Positions 40,301-52,409 of a stretch of 64,000 nucleotides of DNA are shown here, one piece after another. Source of the DNA: Flavobacterium sp. GTDB taxonomy: Bacteria > Bacteroidota > Bacteroidia > Flavobacteriales > Flavobacteriaceae. Under the pieces are notes generated by a model, which saw only the letters and a program-made list of their open reading frames with translations, had not been told where the DNA came from and searched no databases. Position numbers and translations under genes: made by a program. The number at the start of each line of letters is the position of its first letter. Position 1 is the first letter of the stretch. Where the stretch lies: NCBI GenBank assembly GCA_012837155.1, contig CP051546.1:3032289-3096288 (forward strand). Direction: 5' to 3'.

Positions 40301-42098
40301 ATGAAACATTATTTTTTTGCCTTACATTTATTAAAAAAAATCCTTTTGAAACATTCGCTACTTATTCTATTTATTTTGTACTTTGGCTTGAATTGCTCAG
40401 CTCAAAACTTTCAACTGAAAGTAATTGGAAATCACGTCTACGAAAACAAAGTCATTGACTCATTAGGATACAATCTAAATCACAAAAACTCAAAATCTAT
40501 AAGCGACGAAATCCATTTACTAGCCGAAAAATTGTCAAAAATTGGTTATCTCGAAAACCAAATTATAGAAAATACCAAAACAAACGACTCCAGTTATATT
40601 ACAAAATTTAAACTAGGCGAAAGAATAAAATTTATACATATATATATAGGTAGAAAAATTATAGACCCAATCCTCACGAAAGAAGAGGAATTTCAAGTTC
40701 TAAAAGATGACAACAGCATAACCAAAGACTTAATCGAACTAAATAAAACCAAAGACACTTTAATTCTTCCTTATAGCAAAATAGAATCCTTTCTAAATAG
40801 CACTTTGCAAAAACTAGAACAAAAAGGACATGCATTAGCAAAACTAAAACTGACTAACATTCAAAAGAAAAATAATTCTCTCTATGCCGAATTACAACTT
40901 GAATCAGGTCAACAAAGGCAATTAAACTCCATTGTTCTAAAATTTGCAGAAAGCAATAAAAAAACGATTTTCCAGTAGGACATTTGACACAAATGAATCG
41001 AAAATACAAAAACAACACGTTTAACAAAGATATTGTGAGAAAGATTCATGATGATTTTGAAAAATTTGGTTTTATAAACCAAATAAAATATCCCGAGGTT
41101 TTATTAACAAAGGACACTACCAAAGTTTATGTGTATCTCGAAAAAAGAAAGTCAAATACATTTGACGGTTTTATTGGGTTCTCTAATAACAAAAACAATG
41201 AATTAACCTTCAATGGATACCTAAATCTAACCTTAGAAAACACCTTACGAGTAGGAGAGCAATTCTCTGTCTATTGGAAAAACGATGGTAATAACCAAAA
41301 ACATTTAAAGCGGGTATCGATTTTCCCTATTTATTTAAAAGTCCCATAGCCATGAAGGCGCAAATACATATCTTTAAACAAGATAGCATTTATCAAAATA
41401 CAAAAACCGCCCTTAATTTGGGCTATCTCATAAATTACAATACTCGAATTTATCTGGGATACCAATCGACCGAATCCAGCGACATTCAAAACACAAATAA
41501 CGCCACAATAAGCGATTTCAACAACTCCTATCTAACATCTAATCTAGAATATTCAAAATTCGATCATAACAACACCACTTTCCCAAAAAAATCAGAACTA
41601 TCACTTAGCATAGGTCTCGGAAAAAGAACCCTAAATAATACCTCCGAAACAGCACAAACAAATAAACAAACTTTTATAAGCATAAATGCAATGCATAATT
41701 TTTATTTAAATAAGAAAAATTGCATTAACATAAATTACCAAAATTATTTCTTAAAAAGCGACACTTATATTGCAAATGAACTGTTCCGTTTTGGAGGCGT
41801 CAATTCCATTCGAGGGTTTGCCGAAAACAACCTTCAAGCCAATTTTATGACAGCCATTATTTCAGAATACCGTTATATTATTTCTCCTGATTTATATCTT
41901 CATTCCATTTTGGATTACGCTCATTATCAAGACAAAAGTTCAAATAAAAAAGAAAACTTACTAGGTTTTGGAGTAGGACTGGGATTACAAACTAAAAACG
42001 GATTACTAAAACTAGCTTTCGCCAATGGAAGCACAAAAAACCAAGAAATAAAATTTCATAATACCATTATACACATAGCCTATATCGTTATATTTTGA
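40301..42098 (+). CDS. Omp85/BamA-like outer-membrane barrel protein (two frameshifts)
   Basis: A signal peptide (LLILFILYFGLNCSA) leads into a POTRA-like region (FQLKVIGNHVYENKVIDSLG) and a C-terminal barrel with LFRFGGVNSIRGFAENNLQA, the conserved RGF loop motif of the Omp85 group. Breaks near 40955 (one A short in AATAAAAAAACG) and near 41292 (TTTAAAGCGGG for TTTAAAAGCGGG) split it into three frames. Undoing both gives 599 aa and restores KNDFPVGHLTQM and PYLFKSPIAMKAQ. Its role may be insertion or assembly of a lipoprotein or barrel; the exact substrate is unknown. Confidence 0.82.
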
Positions 42099-42250
42099 TG
42101 TTATTAAGCTAAAAAACAAAATTCATAACACTATCTTCTATATATGTTAAAATGTTAAATTTTATATGCATACATATAAAACCAATGAAAACATTAGGAA
42201 AGTTAACAAAATATTAAGATTTTTGTCTAACTAATTCAAAATATTTAAAA

Positions 42251-45200
42251 ATGAAACTAAAGTTAAATGGATTCTTAGTACTATTTGTAGTACTTATGTC
42301 ACAAATTACCTTTGCGCAAGAAAGAGTTGTTTCAGGTGTTGTTTCTGATAATACAGGACTACCCTTACCGGGCGCGAGCGTATTGGTAAAAGGAACTAAA
42401 TCTGGAGTACAAACTGATTTCGATGGAAAATATTCTATCAAAGCAACACCAAGCCAAGTCTTGATTTTCAGCTTTATAGGAATGAAAACCAAAGAAATCA
42501 CAGCAAGTTCAGCTAAAATCAACGTAAAGATGGAGAGTGATGCGGTGGAATTAGAGAGCGTTGTCATTACTGGAACTGCAAAAGGCAAAAACATCAAGGA
42601 AATGACCTATTCTATTGGTCAAGTTAACTCCTCAGCCTTGGAGAGAGTGCCAGCAACTGACGCGCTTAGTGCCTTGCAAGGCAAGGTTGCGGGATTAAAA
42701 ATAAACTCCACTTCAGGAGAACCTGGGAGTGATGTTTCTGTTTTATTGCGTTCAGCAAATTCTTTAAGCACAGGACAAAAACCGTTAATTATTATGGACG
42801 GAGTAATCTTAGAGGGCGGCTTAGCTGACATTAATACACAAGATATTGATAGAGTTGAAGTAGTAAAGGGAGCTGCTGGAGCCTCATTATACGGGTCGAG
42901 AGCAGCAAGTGGGGTCATTCAAATATTTTCAAAAGAGGAAAAGGATCTAATGGAAAATCAAGAATTACCTATAGAACAGAAACTGGAATCAATGAAATTA
43001 CTAATAAGTTAGATTTAGCAACACAACATAGATACAAAATAACTCCTGACGGAACAGACTTCATGTATGACCCAACAGGAAATAGAATTGTTGAATCAGA
43101 CGATTTAGGAAATAATCCTTACCCATCAAAATACAAACTTTATGACCTCCAAGATAGAGTTTTCAGAACTGGGGATTTCAGCTCTCACCACTTGGCAATC
43201 GAAGGCGGAAAAGACGCAACAAATTTCTTACTATCCTATGATAGACAAAAATCTAATAGCGTTATAAGTTTAACAGATTCTTATGTACGAAATAATTTTA
43301 GGCTAAACCTAGATAATAACATTACCGATAAATTTAAAATTGGAGCCTCAATGGTTTATTCTAATTCCAAAAGAGATCCTTTTGTAACTGGGCAAAGTGG
43401 TGTATTATTTGATGCCATCATACTAGAACCAATCTCTAATTTGGATGCCCAAAATACTGATGGATCCCCATATCTATTTCAACCATCTGAATTCACAACA
43501 ACAGAAGAAAACCCTTTATATATCATAGCCAACAATCAAAGAAAAGAGTTGAGAAACAGATTTATTGGCAACTATAATGCTTCCTACGAAGTAACTAATT
43601 GGTTTAAGGCAACTGCTGAATATTCTATCGATTATGAGAATAGCGATTTTACCGATTTTTTTGATAAAGGGTATTTAGCAGCTAAACCTCGTTTGAACCT
43701 ACACAATGGATTTTTAGCAAAATCAACATTTACAGGCAAGGCGCAAAATTTTAGGACTGAAGGCCTTTTTTCTAAATCTTTAGGCAATATAAGTGGAAAC
43801 CTTAAAATTGGCTTTTTAGATGAGCGCTACATCAATGATTTTAGCAGAACTGAAGGTTCTGGATTAGCAGTATCTAACATTCAAACTCTAGATAACTTAA
43901 TTGGTCCTGTCAAACAAACCACATCACGAAGTGAAGAAATTATAACCAATAGTTATTATGGGGTTTTAGACGCAGATTACTTGAAAAGAGCTTTAGTAAG
44001 TTTCTCTTTCAGAAGAGAGGGGTCTTCTTTATTTGGAGTAGATACAAGATGGAATCACTATTACAGAGCTAGTGGTGCCTATAGATTTATAACTAATGAT
44101 TCCAATATAAAAGGAATTGAAGAATTTAAATTAAGAGCTTCTATCGGAACGGCAGGAATTAGACCACTATATGGATTTAGAGATGAGACTTTTACTTTAC
44201 AAAACGGTAGTGCATCAAAATCTACTCTAGGAAATGAGAAGCTAAAACCCGCCGTTGCACAGGAGATTGAATTAGGATTTAACACTTCGTTTTTGAAACG
44301 ATTTGATTTTGAATTCAACTATGTAAAAACAAATACAAAAGATCAAATTTTATTAGTCCCTCTATCTGGATTAACAGGGTATAGCGGTCAATGGAGAAAT
44401 GCTGGTGAAGTTTCCGCAACTTCTTATGAAGCAAGTTTAGGAATTAAAGTTTTTAAAAATAATGATTGGAAATGGGATTTAAACATTTTATGGGATAAAT
44501 CGTCTCAAAAAGTTAAAACTTTAAACGTACCTGAATATTATACTGGTCCTGGCACACAAGAATCTACTTTCTTTAAAATAGCTGCTGGCGAAAACTTTGG
44601 AGCGATGTATGGAGACAAATTTATAACTACCCTTAAAGACTTACCTGAAGGCAGTAACGTTGCCGATTACACTATAAATTCAAAAGGATATGTAGTAAAC
44701 AGTTCGGGATTACCAGTAAAATATAAAGATGCTAGTGGTAATACTAATGTCAAAATTGGCGATGTAACCCCTGATTTCAATATGAGTTTCTCCTCTAACC
44801 TAAAATATAAAAATTTTGATTTATACTCTCTAGTATACTGGAAAAAAGGTGGAGACATATATAACAAAGTCAAACAATGGTTGTATAGAGATTCTCGAAG
44901 TGCAGACATTCAAAACGAAGGACTAAAAGACGATTTTTATTCGTCTGGAGCGGGACTATATAATATCAACCAGGCAAGCTCTGCATTTGTGGAAGATGGC
45001 TCATACGTAAGATTAAAAGAACTGTCACTATACTACACCTTAGGCAAAGAGCAATCTGGAAAAATTGGCAATTATATAAATGAAATAAAATTTGGAATCG
45101 TTGGAAGAAATTTATTAACATTCACTAATTACTCTGGTGCAGACCCTGAAATTTCAGCTGCTGCAGAAAATAATAGAACCGAATTAACTTCAAGATCTGC

Positions 45201-45318
45201 GGATGGAGTTGGAAGCAATGCAAATACTCCTGGTGGAGATCCGAATGTATTTAAGGTAGATAACTTTTCTTATCCAACTTTAAAATCATTTTCAATTTCA
45301 ATTCAACTAAAATTTTAA
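42251..45318 (+). CDS. SusC/RagA-family TonB-dependent outer-membrane transporter (one frameshift)
   Basis: Signal peptide, then a carboxypeptidase-like N-terminal domain (VVSGVVSDNTGLPLPGASVL, DFDGKYSIKA), a plug domain with DALSALQGKVAGLKI and RVEVVKGAAGASLYGSRAAS, and a long barrel ending in SISIQLKF. Near 42929 one A is missing (TCAAAAGAGG for TCAAAAAGAGG); repaired, it reads KRGKGSNGKSRITYRTETG and gives 1022 aa. The protein imports glycan or peptide ligands with the SusD-like lipoprotein that follows five bases later. No enzyme gene accompanies the pair, so the substrate is not predictable. Confidence 0.93.
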
Positions 45319-45323
45319 CAATT

Positions 45324-46876
45324 ATGAAAACGATTTTAAACTAAAAATAGTCTCATCTCTTTGTATATTGTTTGCTTTTAATTCATGTACAAATGACATC
45401 AATAATGTAAAAAACAACAATGATCCTAACGCTAAACAAGTTCTAGCAACTGGAAACGATTTAGTATCGGTTATATCAGGTGGATTTAATACTTGGTGGC
45501 AAGCAGGAAATAGAGACACATACCCTGCACTATCTGTCGCAGGCGATATTGCAACATGTTCTTGGGGTAATTATGGTATGAGAGTATTATCAAATGAACC
45601 AAGAAACGCAATCCCTAACACAAATTCATGGTCAGATTCAAGAGTACTAGAACAACCATGGAGCGGTTATTATTCAGCAGCCTCAGGTGCTTCCGATGTT
45701 ATTAAAGCAATCCAAAATGGTGTAAAATATAAAGTTGATAATGTTGATCAGACAAACTCAATATTGGCATCGGCTTACTTTTTAAGAGGAGTTTCTTTTG
45801 GCTATTTAGGCTTATTGTTTGACAAAGCAGCTATTATTGATGAAAATACTGACGCAACCATAAAACCTGTATTATCAAGTTACAAGGATGTTATTGCGGC
45901 TGCCCTTGCCGATTTGAATAGATCCATTACGCTATCATCAGCCAATACTTTTACATTGCCCGCAAACTTTATTAATGGTTACACCCTAGACAACAACAAA
46001 CTTTTAAGACTGGCCAATTCCTATTCAGCAAGATTCATTGTACAGGGAGCAAGAACACAAACGGAAACTAATGCAGTAGATTGGGCAAAGGTAAAAACAT
46101 TTGCTCAGAATGGGATACAAAATGATTTTGGCCCCCTTGGCGACAATGGCACCAATTGGTGGAGTAATGTTGTTCTTTTGTCTTCTTCTCCGAATGGATT
46201 TCAAGAATCAGGAGGAAGACTAGACATGAGAATTATTAACTTAATGGATCCTTCACAGCCTATGTTTTACCCATCTGTAAATTCTATTGCAAATCCTCAA
46301 ATTACCACTACTGATAATAGAATCAATACAGATTTTGACTTTGATAGTACTGTATACTTTCGGTCTGCAAGAGGAAAATATCACTTTTCACATTATATAA
46401 GCAAAAGATACATTACCGACGACAATTTTTCAGATGGGTCTGACAATAAGCGATTAATCACTTTTGCAAAAGCGGATAATGATATGTTGTTAGCAGAAGC
46501 GAATGCCCGACTAAGTAGCTTATCTTCTGCAATTACAATTATCAACAATGGCACTAGAGTAACTAGAGGTCATTTAGCCCCTTTATCCAATTCTGCTACA
46601 CAACAACAAGTGCTAGACGCCATATTCTATGAAAGATATGTTGAATTGTTTAACACAGCCGTAGGAGGTGGTTTTTTTGACAGAAGAAGAACAAATCAGC
46701 TACAAAAAGGTACTTTTAGACATTTTCCAATTCCAGCAAGTATACTACAAGTTTTAGGGGAAAAATTATATACTTTTGGAGGCGCTACTAACGACCCCAC
46801 AGGTATGGTTCCTCATTATAATCTTGAAAATAATCCAACAAGGCTTGACGATACAAACATACCGACATTCAATTAG
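45324..46876 (+). CDS. SusD/RagB-family surface lipoprotein (one frameshift near the start)
   Basis: The real start is ATG 45324. The signal peptide is lost to a stop because TTTTAAACTAAAAATAG is one A short. Restored, it reads MKTILKLKIVSSLCILFAFN then SC, a lipobox with acylated Cys. The mature part is SusD-like: helix-rich TPR core (SILASAYFLRGVSFGYLGLL) and a C-terminal VLDAIFYERYVELFNTAVGG motif. The repaired length is 517 aa. It caps the SusC barrel and captures ligand at the cell surface. Confidence 0.92.
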
Positions 46877-46897
46877 AATTAGATTTTTGACACCGTT

Positions 46898-46928
46898 AAA
46901 CCGCCACCTTTCAAGTGGCGGTTTCTTT
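46898..46928 (+). terminator. Terminator of the SusC/SusD operon
   Basis: AAACCGCCAC, loop CTTTCAA, GTGGCGGTTT followed by a T-rich stretch. It starts 22 bases after the SusD stop. Confidence 0.9.
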
Positions 46929-47060
46929 ATACCCCATAGAAAAAAAACATCTACTATTCGGGAATCAAATTTGCACTTCCTAGTTGAATCTGCTAGTTTG
47001 TAAAGTATTTACACAAAAGAAATAGCTGAAAAATGACATTTGTATAAATTTTAATATCAA

Positions 47061-47108
47061 AAAAACTGGATAAATATGGAATTGAATTCCATATTTATCC
47101 AGTTTTTT
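47061..47108. terminator. Long perfect inverted repeat with flanking A and T runs
   Basis: The arms ACTGGATAAATATGGAATT and AATTCCATATTTATCCAGT are perfect, with one base at the centre, framed by As on the left and Ts on the right. It can act as a terminator in both directions. It lies 47 bases before the rlmB promoter box, so it insulates rlmB from the SusCD operon. Confidence 0.65.
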
Positions 47109-47154
47109 TTAAGAATATATATAAAATCTACTAACAAAAAAAGAAGATATTTTA

Positions 47155-47162
47155 TACCTTTG
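47155..47162 (+). promoter_or_regulatory. rlmB -7 box next to the start codon
   Basis: TACCTTTG matches TAnnTTTG and ends four bases before the ATG at 47167, so transcription probably starts at or inside the start codon. No -33 TTG is seen. Confidence 0.45.
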
Positions 47163-47166
47163 CCCT

Positions 47167-47900
47167 ATGGAAAAAGAACATTTAATATTCGGAATAAGAG
47201 CCATTATTGAGGCTATACAAGCAGGTGCAGCAGTCGATAAAGTATTTATACAGAAAGAAATATCTGGCGAATTGATGAAAGATTTGATGAAAGTCATGAA
47301 GCGCGCCAATGTAAATTTTTCTTACGTCCCTGTCGAAAAACTGAATCGATTAACCCCGAATAATCATCAAGGTGCTGTAGCATCTATTTCACCCATAGGT
47401 TTTATTGACTTAGAACATCTAGTCGATGCAACCGTTGAATCTGGAAAAACACCTTTATTTTTGATTTTAGATCAAATATCGGATGCGCGTAATTTTGGTG
47501 CCATCATTCGAACTGCCGAATGTACTGGTGTCAATGGAATTATTGTCCAAAAAGCGGGTTCTGCTCCTGTAAATGGCGATACCGTAAAAACATCGGCTGG
47601 TGCTGTATTTAATGTACCTATTTGTAAAGTTGAACACATTAAGGATGCTATTTTTTACTTGCAAGGCTCAGGAATAAAAACCGTTGCTGCTACTGAGAAA
47701 ACGGATCAAAACATTTATGATATCGACCTGAAAGAAGGAGTGGCTATCATTATGGGTTCAGAAGATAGAGGAATCAACCCTTCAGTTCTTAAAATTGTAG
47801 ACGAAAAAGCAAAATTACCCATGTTCGGAACAATTGGTTCGCTCAATGTTTCCGTAGCCTGCGGTGCTTTTTATATGAAGCCGTTAGACAAAGAAGTTAG
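47167..47900 (+). CDS. rlmB: 23S rRNA 2'-O-methyltransferase, TrmH/RlmB family (C-terminal frameshift)
   Basis: The protein starts MEKEHLIFGIRAIIEAIQAG with the substrate-binding N-terminal domain. The SPOUT knot motifs are LDQISDARNFGAIIRTAECT, IIMGSEDRGINPSVLK and SLNVSVACG. The open frame runs on to 47937 with a non-family tail because GCTTTTTATATG is one T short near 47860. With six Ts it ends ACGAFLYEAVRQRS at 47900 (244 aa). The family methylates the 2'-OH of a conserved guanosine in 23S rRNA (G2251 in E. coli). Confidence 0.9.
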
Positions 47901-48033
47901 ATTACAGGTTGCAGATTTTAGATTTTACAAATATTAGAAAATGAATTAAGGCTCAAGTTTTGATTCATTTTTTTTTATTCGAGTGACAAAAAAATTAGTA
48001 AAGTGAAAGGAAGAAGAAAATATTGACATTAGC

Positions 48034-48633
48034 CTAATGTTTAAAAATATTTTTTACCCTAAATTTTAAATTCGGAAATGTTGGACTTTCTAGCTTACCG
48101 CTTTCAACAATTGGTTTCAAACCAACGAATTTGTTTTCTTTGAGTACATAAATTAAAATAGTTTTTTCGGATTGATTGAGAATCCAGTATTCTTTTACAC
48201 CATTTTCTTCATACAAATCGAATTTAATGGTCATTTCACGGTTTGAATTGCCGGGAGAAAGAATTTCTATAATCAAATCTGGTGCGCCAACACACCCTTT
48301 TTCGTCTAATTTATTTGCATCGCAAACCACACACAAATCGGGCTGTACAACCGAAGTTATTTGATTATCATTTGTGCTTTCTTTAAAATTAATCAAACGG
48401 ACATCAAAGGGAGCGGCATAAAATTTGCAAGGTTGGTTTCTTAAAAATTTTGCTAAAATCAAAGTTACTGTCATCGAAATTTCTTGATGCAACCTACTTG
48501 GAGCTGGACTCATCTTGAAAATTTTTCCTTTTATTATTTCAACTCTATCTTTAAAATGCCACAACAAATAATCGGCATAAGTATAGCTGCCTTTTAAGTC
48601 GAGTTGCTTGATGTTGGTAATAATGGTACTCAT
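48034..48633 (-). CDS. Uma2-family putative endonuclease (DUF820)
   Basis: A 199 aa protein with the restriction-like fold motifs of DUF820: KIFKMSPAPSRLHQEISMTV, VQPDLCVVCDANKLDEKGCV, then PDLIIEILSPGNSNREMTIK and FDLYEENGVKEYWIL. The E..D..E.K pattern suits a PD-(D/E)XK nuclease, but no function has been shown for most members. It is monocistronic, between convergent rlmB and the rhomboid gene. Confidence 0.88.
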   Translation of the reverse strand: MSTIITNIKQLDLKGSYTYADYLLWHFKDRVEIIKGKIFKMSPAPSRLHQEISMTVTLILAKFLRNQPCKFYAAPFDVRLINFKESTNDNQITSVVQPDLCVVCDANKLDEKGCVGAPDLIIEILSPGNSNREMTIKFDLYEENGVKEYWILNQSEKTILIYVLKENKFVGLKPIVESGKLESPTFPNLKFRVKNIFKH

Positions 48634-48653
48634 TTTATAAACTTATATGATTA

Positions 48654-48661
48654 CAAAAATA
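48654..48661 (-). promoter_or_regulatory. Possible -7 box of the Uma2 gene
   Basis: The minus strand reads TATTTTTG, 21 bases before the ATG at 48633. A TTG lies 15 bases further up, shorter than the usual spacing. Confidence 0.3.
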
Positions 48662-48670
48662 CAAAATAAT

Positions 48671-49380
48671 TCAATTCAACTCTTCAAAATCAAAAATCTC
48701 GTTATCTTCTACAATTGGAAGATTTACAAAGTTCCCATTTTCGTCAAAACGCTGCATAAACTTGTCCTTCATCGGTTCAAAATCAGGATGCTCCCAATCG
48801 TACTTAATTATTTTTTGGTATTCGGGTGTTTTGTAAAATAACGAAAGAACAAAACCTGCCATCAATCCTGCCAAATGTCCTTCCCAAGAAATTGTTGAAT
48901 CTACTTTTGGAAAAGCATACCAAACCAAGCCTCCGTATACAATAACAACCGCCAACGACAAGGCGACTAATCGATAATACTTCGTTTGAATTCCTTTGAA
49001 AAAGATAAAACTAACCAAAACATAAATCAAACTACTAGCGCCAATGTGATGGTTTTCCCTGCCAATTACCCAGGTAATAAATCCCGAAAGCAAAATTCCA
49101 TAGCCAATAACCGCTAAGGATTGCTTCGAATAAAAATACCGTAATGCAGCCAATAAAATTAATAAAGGAATTGAATTATTATACAAATGATTAATGTCGG
49201 CATGGATAAATGGACTAAAAAAAATGCCTTGTAACCCCGAAAATGTTCTAGGATAAACTCCATTTTGTTAAAATCAAAACCAAAACGAATTTCTAACCAA
49301 TATACAAACCATAAAAACCAAACAAAAAATAATGGCAATGCCAATACTGAATTAGAATATTTGAAATGATTATCGCTCAT
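48671..49380 (-). CDS. Rhomboid-family intramembrane serine protease (one frameshift)
   Basis: The N-terminal part (49159-49380) ends early because GAACATTTTCGGGG is one T short near 49240. Restored, it continues FSGLQGIFFSPFIHADINHL, then NNSIPLLILLAALRYFY, giving 236 aa. The serine motif reads HHIGASSLIYVL (GASS in place of GASG), and the helix-6 histidine is in WEGHLAGLMAGF. It cuts membrane proteins within the bilayer. The substrate is unknown. Confidence 0.88.
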
Positions 49381-49539
49381 TTTAGGTTTAGGTTGGTTTT
49401 AGGTTCTGAATCAAATAACAAATCAAAAATACATCCAAAAGCAATTTAATGCTATTTTGTCATATTTAGAAAAAAGAGAATAGAAGATAGACTCAATAGC
49501 TTCAAATAAAAACAGTAATTTTACCATGGTTATTTTTTG

Positions 49540-49590
49540 ATTTCAGATTGAAGAATAACGATTTTTGATTTCAGATTTTAGATTTTAAAA
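49540..49590. repeat. Word-repeat spacer before rarA
   Basis: It contains GATTTCAGATTGAAGAATAA, then GATTTTTGATTTCAGATTTT and AGATTTTAAAAA. It is the same word family as the spacer at 19693-19803 and the one after rlmB (47905-47935). Confidence 0.6.
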
Positions 49591-49592
49591 AA

Positions 49593-50870
49593 ATGGAAGC
49601 ACCTTTAGCAGAACGCATTCGTCCGCAAAAATTAGAAGATTACATTAGTCAATTGCATTTGGTTGGACCAAATGGTTCATTGACACAACAAATTGCGAAA
49701 GGAATTATTCCGTCCTTAATTTTTTGGGGACCGCCAGGAACCGGAAAAACGACTTTGGCACAAATCATTGCCCAAGAATCGAAACGTCCTTTTTATATTT
49801 TAAGTGCCATCAATTCAGGCGTGACAGCCATTCGTGATGTGATTGAAAAAGCCAAACAAAGCGGAGGTCTTTTTACCACAAAAAACCCAATTCTTTTTAT
49901 TGATGAGATTCATCGTTTCAGTAAATCACAACAAGATTCCTTATTGGCTGCGGTCGAAAAAGGTTGGATAACATTAATTGGAGCCACAACCGAAAATCCA
50001 AGTTTTGAAGTGATTCCCGCTTTATTATCGCGTTGTCAAGTGTATATTTTAAACGCTTTTACCAAGGATGATTTAGAAACCTTATTGTACCGTGCATTAA
50101 AGACAGACCCGTTTTTAGCATCGAAAAATATTAAACTAACCGAAACAGAAGCCCTATTGCGACTTTCGGGTGGCGATGGACGCAAACTGTTAAATATTTT
50201 CGAACTCGTTGTAAACGCTTCCGATGCAGATGAAATTAGCATAACCAACGACCGCGTTTTTGAATTAGTACAACAAAACACCGTTTTGTATGACAAAAGT
50301 GGCGAACAACATTATGATATTGTTTCGGCTTTTATAAAATCAATTCGCGGTAGTGATCCAAATGGCGCCGTTTATTGGCTAGCCCGAATGATTGAAGGTG
50401 GCGAAGATGTGAAATTTATCGCCCGTCGAATGCTCATTTTATCTAGCGAAGATATTGGAAATGCCAATCCTACGGCTTTTATTATGGCCAATAATACTTT
50501 TCAAGCCGTTGCCTCTATTGGTTATCCCGAAAGCAGAATTATTTTAAGTCAATGCGCCATTTATTTGGCAACTTCTCCTAAAAGTAACGCATCCTATTTA
50601 GCCATTGGAACCGCACAACAATTGGTAAAACAAACTGGGGATTTGCCTGTTCCCATCCATTTGCGCAACGCACCAACCCAGTTGATGAAGGAATTGGGCT
50701 ATGGCGATGACTATAAATATTCGCACGATTACGCGAATAACTTTGCCGAACAGGAATTTTTGCCAGATGCGATTTCAGAAACTCTATTTTACAATCCCGG
50801 AAACAATTCGAGAGAAAATAGTACTAGAGAATTTCTAAAAAATCGCTGGAAAGAGAAATATGGATATTAA
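49593..50870 (+). CDS. rarA: Replication-associated recombination protein A (RarA/MgsA, WRNIP1 family)
   Basis: A 425 aa AAA+ ATPase with [17 protein letters not shown], Walker [12 protein letters not shown], Walker [20 protein letters not shown], sensor 1 [12 protein letters not shown], and the C-terminal tetramerisation part ([31 protein letters not shown]). It acts at stalled replication forks. It starts just after a spacer of GATTTTAGATT words. An IS630-type element sits 15 bases after its stop. Confidence 0.95.
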   Translation: MEAPLAERIRPQKLEDYISQLHLVGPNGSLTQQIAKGIIPSLIFWGPPGTGKTTLAQIIAQESKRPFYILSAINSGVTAIRDVIEKAKQSGGLFTTKNPILFIDEIHRFSKSQQDSLLAAVEKGWITLIGATTENPSFEVIPALLSRCQVYILNAFTKDDLETLLYRALKTDPFLASKNIKLTETEALLRLSGGDGRKLLNIFELVVNASDADEISITNDRVFELVQQNTVLYDKSGEQHYDIVSAFIKSIRGSDPNGAVYWLARMIEGGEDVKFIARRMLILSSEDIGNANPTAFIMANNTFQAVASIGYPESRIILSQCAIYLATSPKSNASYLAIGTAQQLVKQTGDLPVPIHLRNAPTQLMKELGYGDDYKYSHDYANNFAEQEFLPDAISETLFYNPGNNSRENSTREFLKNRWKEKYGY

Positions 50871-51167
50871 TAAAGTGGGAAGTTATACCATTGATTTTTA
50901 TAAAATAGTCCAAAAACACTCGAAACATTTTTTTTATTCACATTGGACTAAAATATAAAAATCGTATATTTGGCTTAAGAAAGAAAATATATGTCGTCAC
51001 CAAAAATATTTACAATAAAGGAGAGCTTGTCGGAGCTCAAAAAAATTCAAAAAAGAGCAACCCCATGATTGCAAAGAGAGTACATGCTTTACTTGTTTTT
51101 AAAGAAAATGAACTGAATGGAATTTCTAAAAGAGAGGTTGCTCAAGCCATAGGGGTTAATCATAATA

Positions 51168-52200
51168 ACCTGAGTTCGATTATTAATACAAAACTAACTG
51201 ATTGGTTTCAAGTCTGTCAAATTTAATCGAAGGTTTTTTAGGAAGGAATTGATAGGCTATTATTCCTGCAATTAGGTTGGTTAAGAAATTAGTAACTGAA
51301 CGATGTCTTGAGTGTTCAACCTGACAAATATTTTTCAATTCATCGTTAACTGTTTCAATTACAGATCTTTTTCGTAATAAAATTTTATCACTCATAAGCA
51401 TTAAGCTATTTTCATATTATTGCGAATACTGGTTATCAATTCAATTCCATCAACAAACAGTAGTTTATGTAATTTATCAGAAATATAGCCTTTATCGGCA
51501 TATAATTTCCCAAATATATCTTTCAAAAAACCCTCATTTTTCAGGGGTTCACGGTCGTCTACGTTAGCTTGGGTAACACAGAAACTTAACAGTTCTCCTT
51601 TATCATTAATAACGATGTGAAGTTTAAAACCATGAAACCAACCCATTGTAGATTTACCTGTGGTTGCAACATCTTTAAAAACCTTATTTCTTTTGATTCT
51701 TTTATTTTTACAGACTCTAATTGGGGTTGAATCTACAAAAGAAATCCCTGTGCAATTACCTAAACAACAGGTTTTTGCAAACATAGTCATGGGCAGCAAA
51801 GTAGATTGCATCAGCTCTACAAATCGGTTGTATGAAACGGTATTTGGAAAATCTTTCTGCATGTGTTTTTGTACGTAAAAAATGTAAAAATGTTTAAAAC
51901 AACGAAATCCACCCAAATGAAACAAATAGTATATTGTAATCACTTCAGCTGTACTCATTCTGGGCTTTCTCTTTGGTTTATTTCCAATAATAAAAGATTC
52001 TGTTGTTTTTTCAAAATTTTTACAAAACTCGTCTGTAATACAAAATAATTCAGTAATTTTATTGAAACAAATCATAGGGTAATTATTAGTTTAATATTTG
52101 AAATTCAGTACTTTAAATATACTAATTCTTGCCCTTTTGTGCAAATTTATCTAACTATATTTTCTCCTTTTAATTTGTAAATTATTAATCGAACTCAGGT
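51168..52200 (-). mobile_element. IS982-type insertion sequence inside the IS630 transposase
   Basis: The element is 1033 bp with ends ACCTGAGTTCGAT and ATCGAACTCAGGT. The target duplication is TAATA (51163-51167 and 52201-52205). Excising it restores GTT AAT CAT AAT AGT ATT CAG in the transposase frame. One transposase gene lies on the minus strand. Confidence 0.93.
51183..52075 (-). pseudogene. IS982-family transposase (one frameshift)
   Basis: The main frame (51401-52075) has SYNRFVELMQSTLLPMTMF, GISFVDSTPIRVC (first Asp), FHGFKLHIVINDKGELLSF and LYADKGYIS (second Asp). The last part (51183-51401) has KRSVIETVNDELKNICQVEH with the final Glu. The join is broken near 51413, where ATGAAAATAGC is one A short. 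Restored, the protein is 297 aa. The break is probably a sequence error. Confidence 0.85.
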
Positions 52201-52409
52201 TAATAGTATTCAGTCGTGGCGCGACCTCTATATTAATGGAGGGATTGAACTACTGACAAGACATTCTAAAAAAGGATACAAGCCCAGTGTTATAACTTTG
52301 GAAGAAGAGCAAGCTTTAAGAGAACAGATGTTTAATCCTGAAAACGGGTTTGTTGGATACGTCGAACTGTTAGCTTGGTTTGATGAAAAGTTTGGGAAAC
52401 AAACTAATT

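Noticed and set aside
46985-47060. A small gene or RNA between SusD and the long hairpin
   Set aside because: I saw no frame, start signal or fold beyond the two terminator-like hairpins.
48034-48633. Uma2 protein as part of a toxin-antitoxin or defence module
   Set aside because: It stands alone with no partner gene. DUF820 proteins are common and mostly of unknown role.
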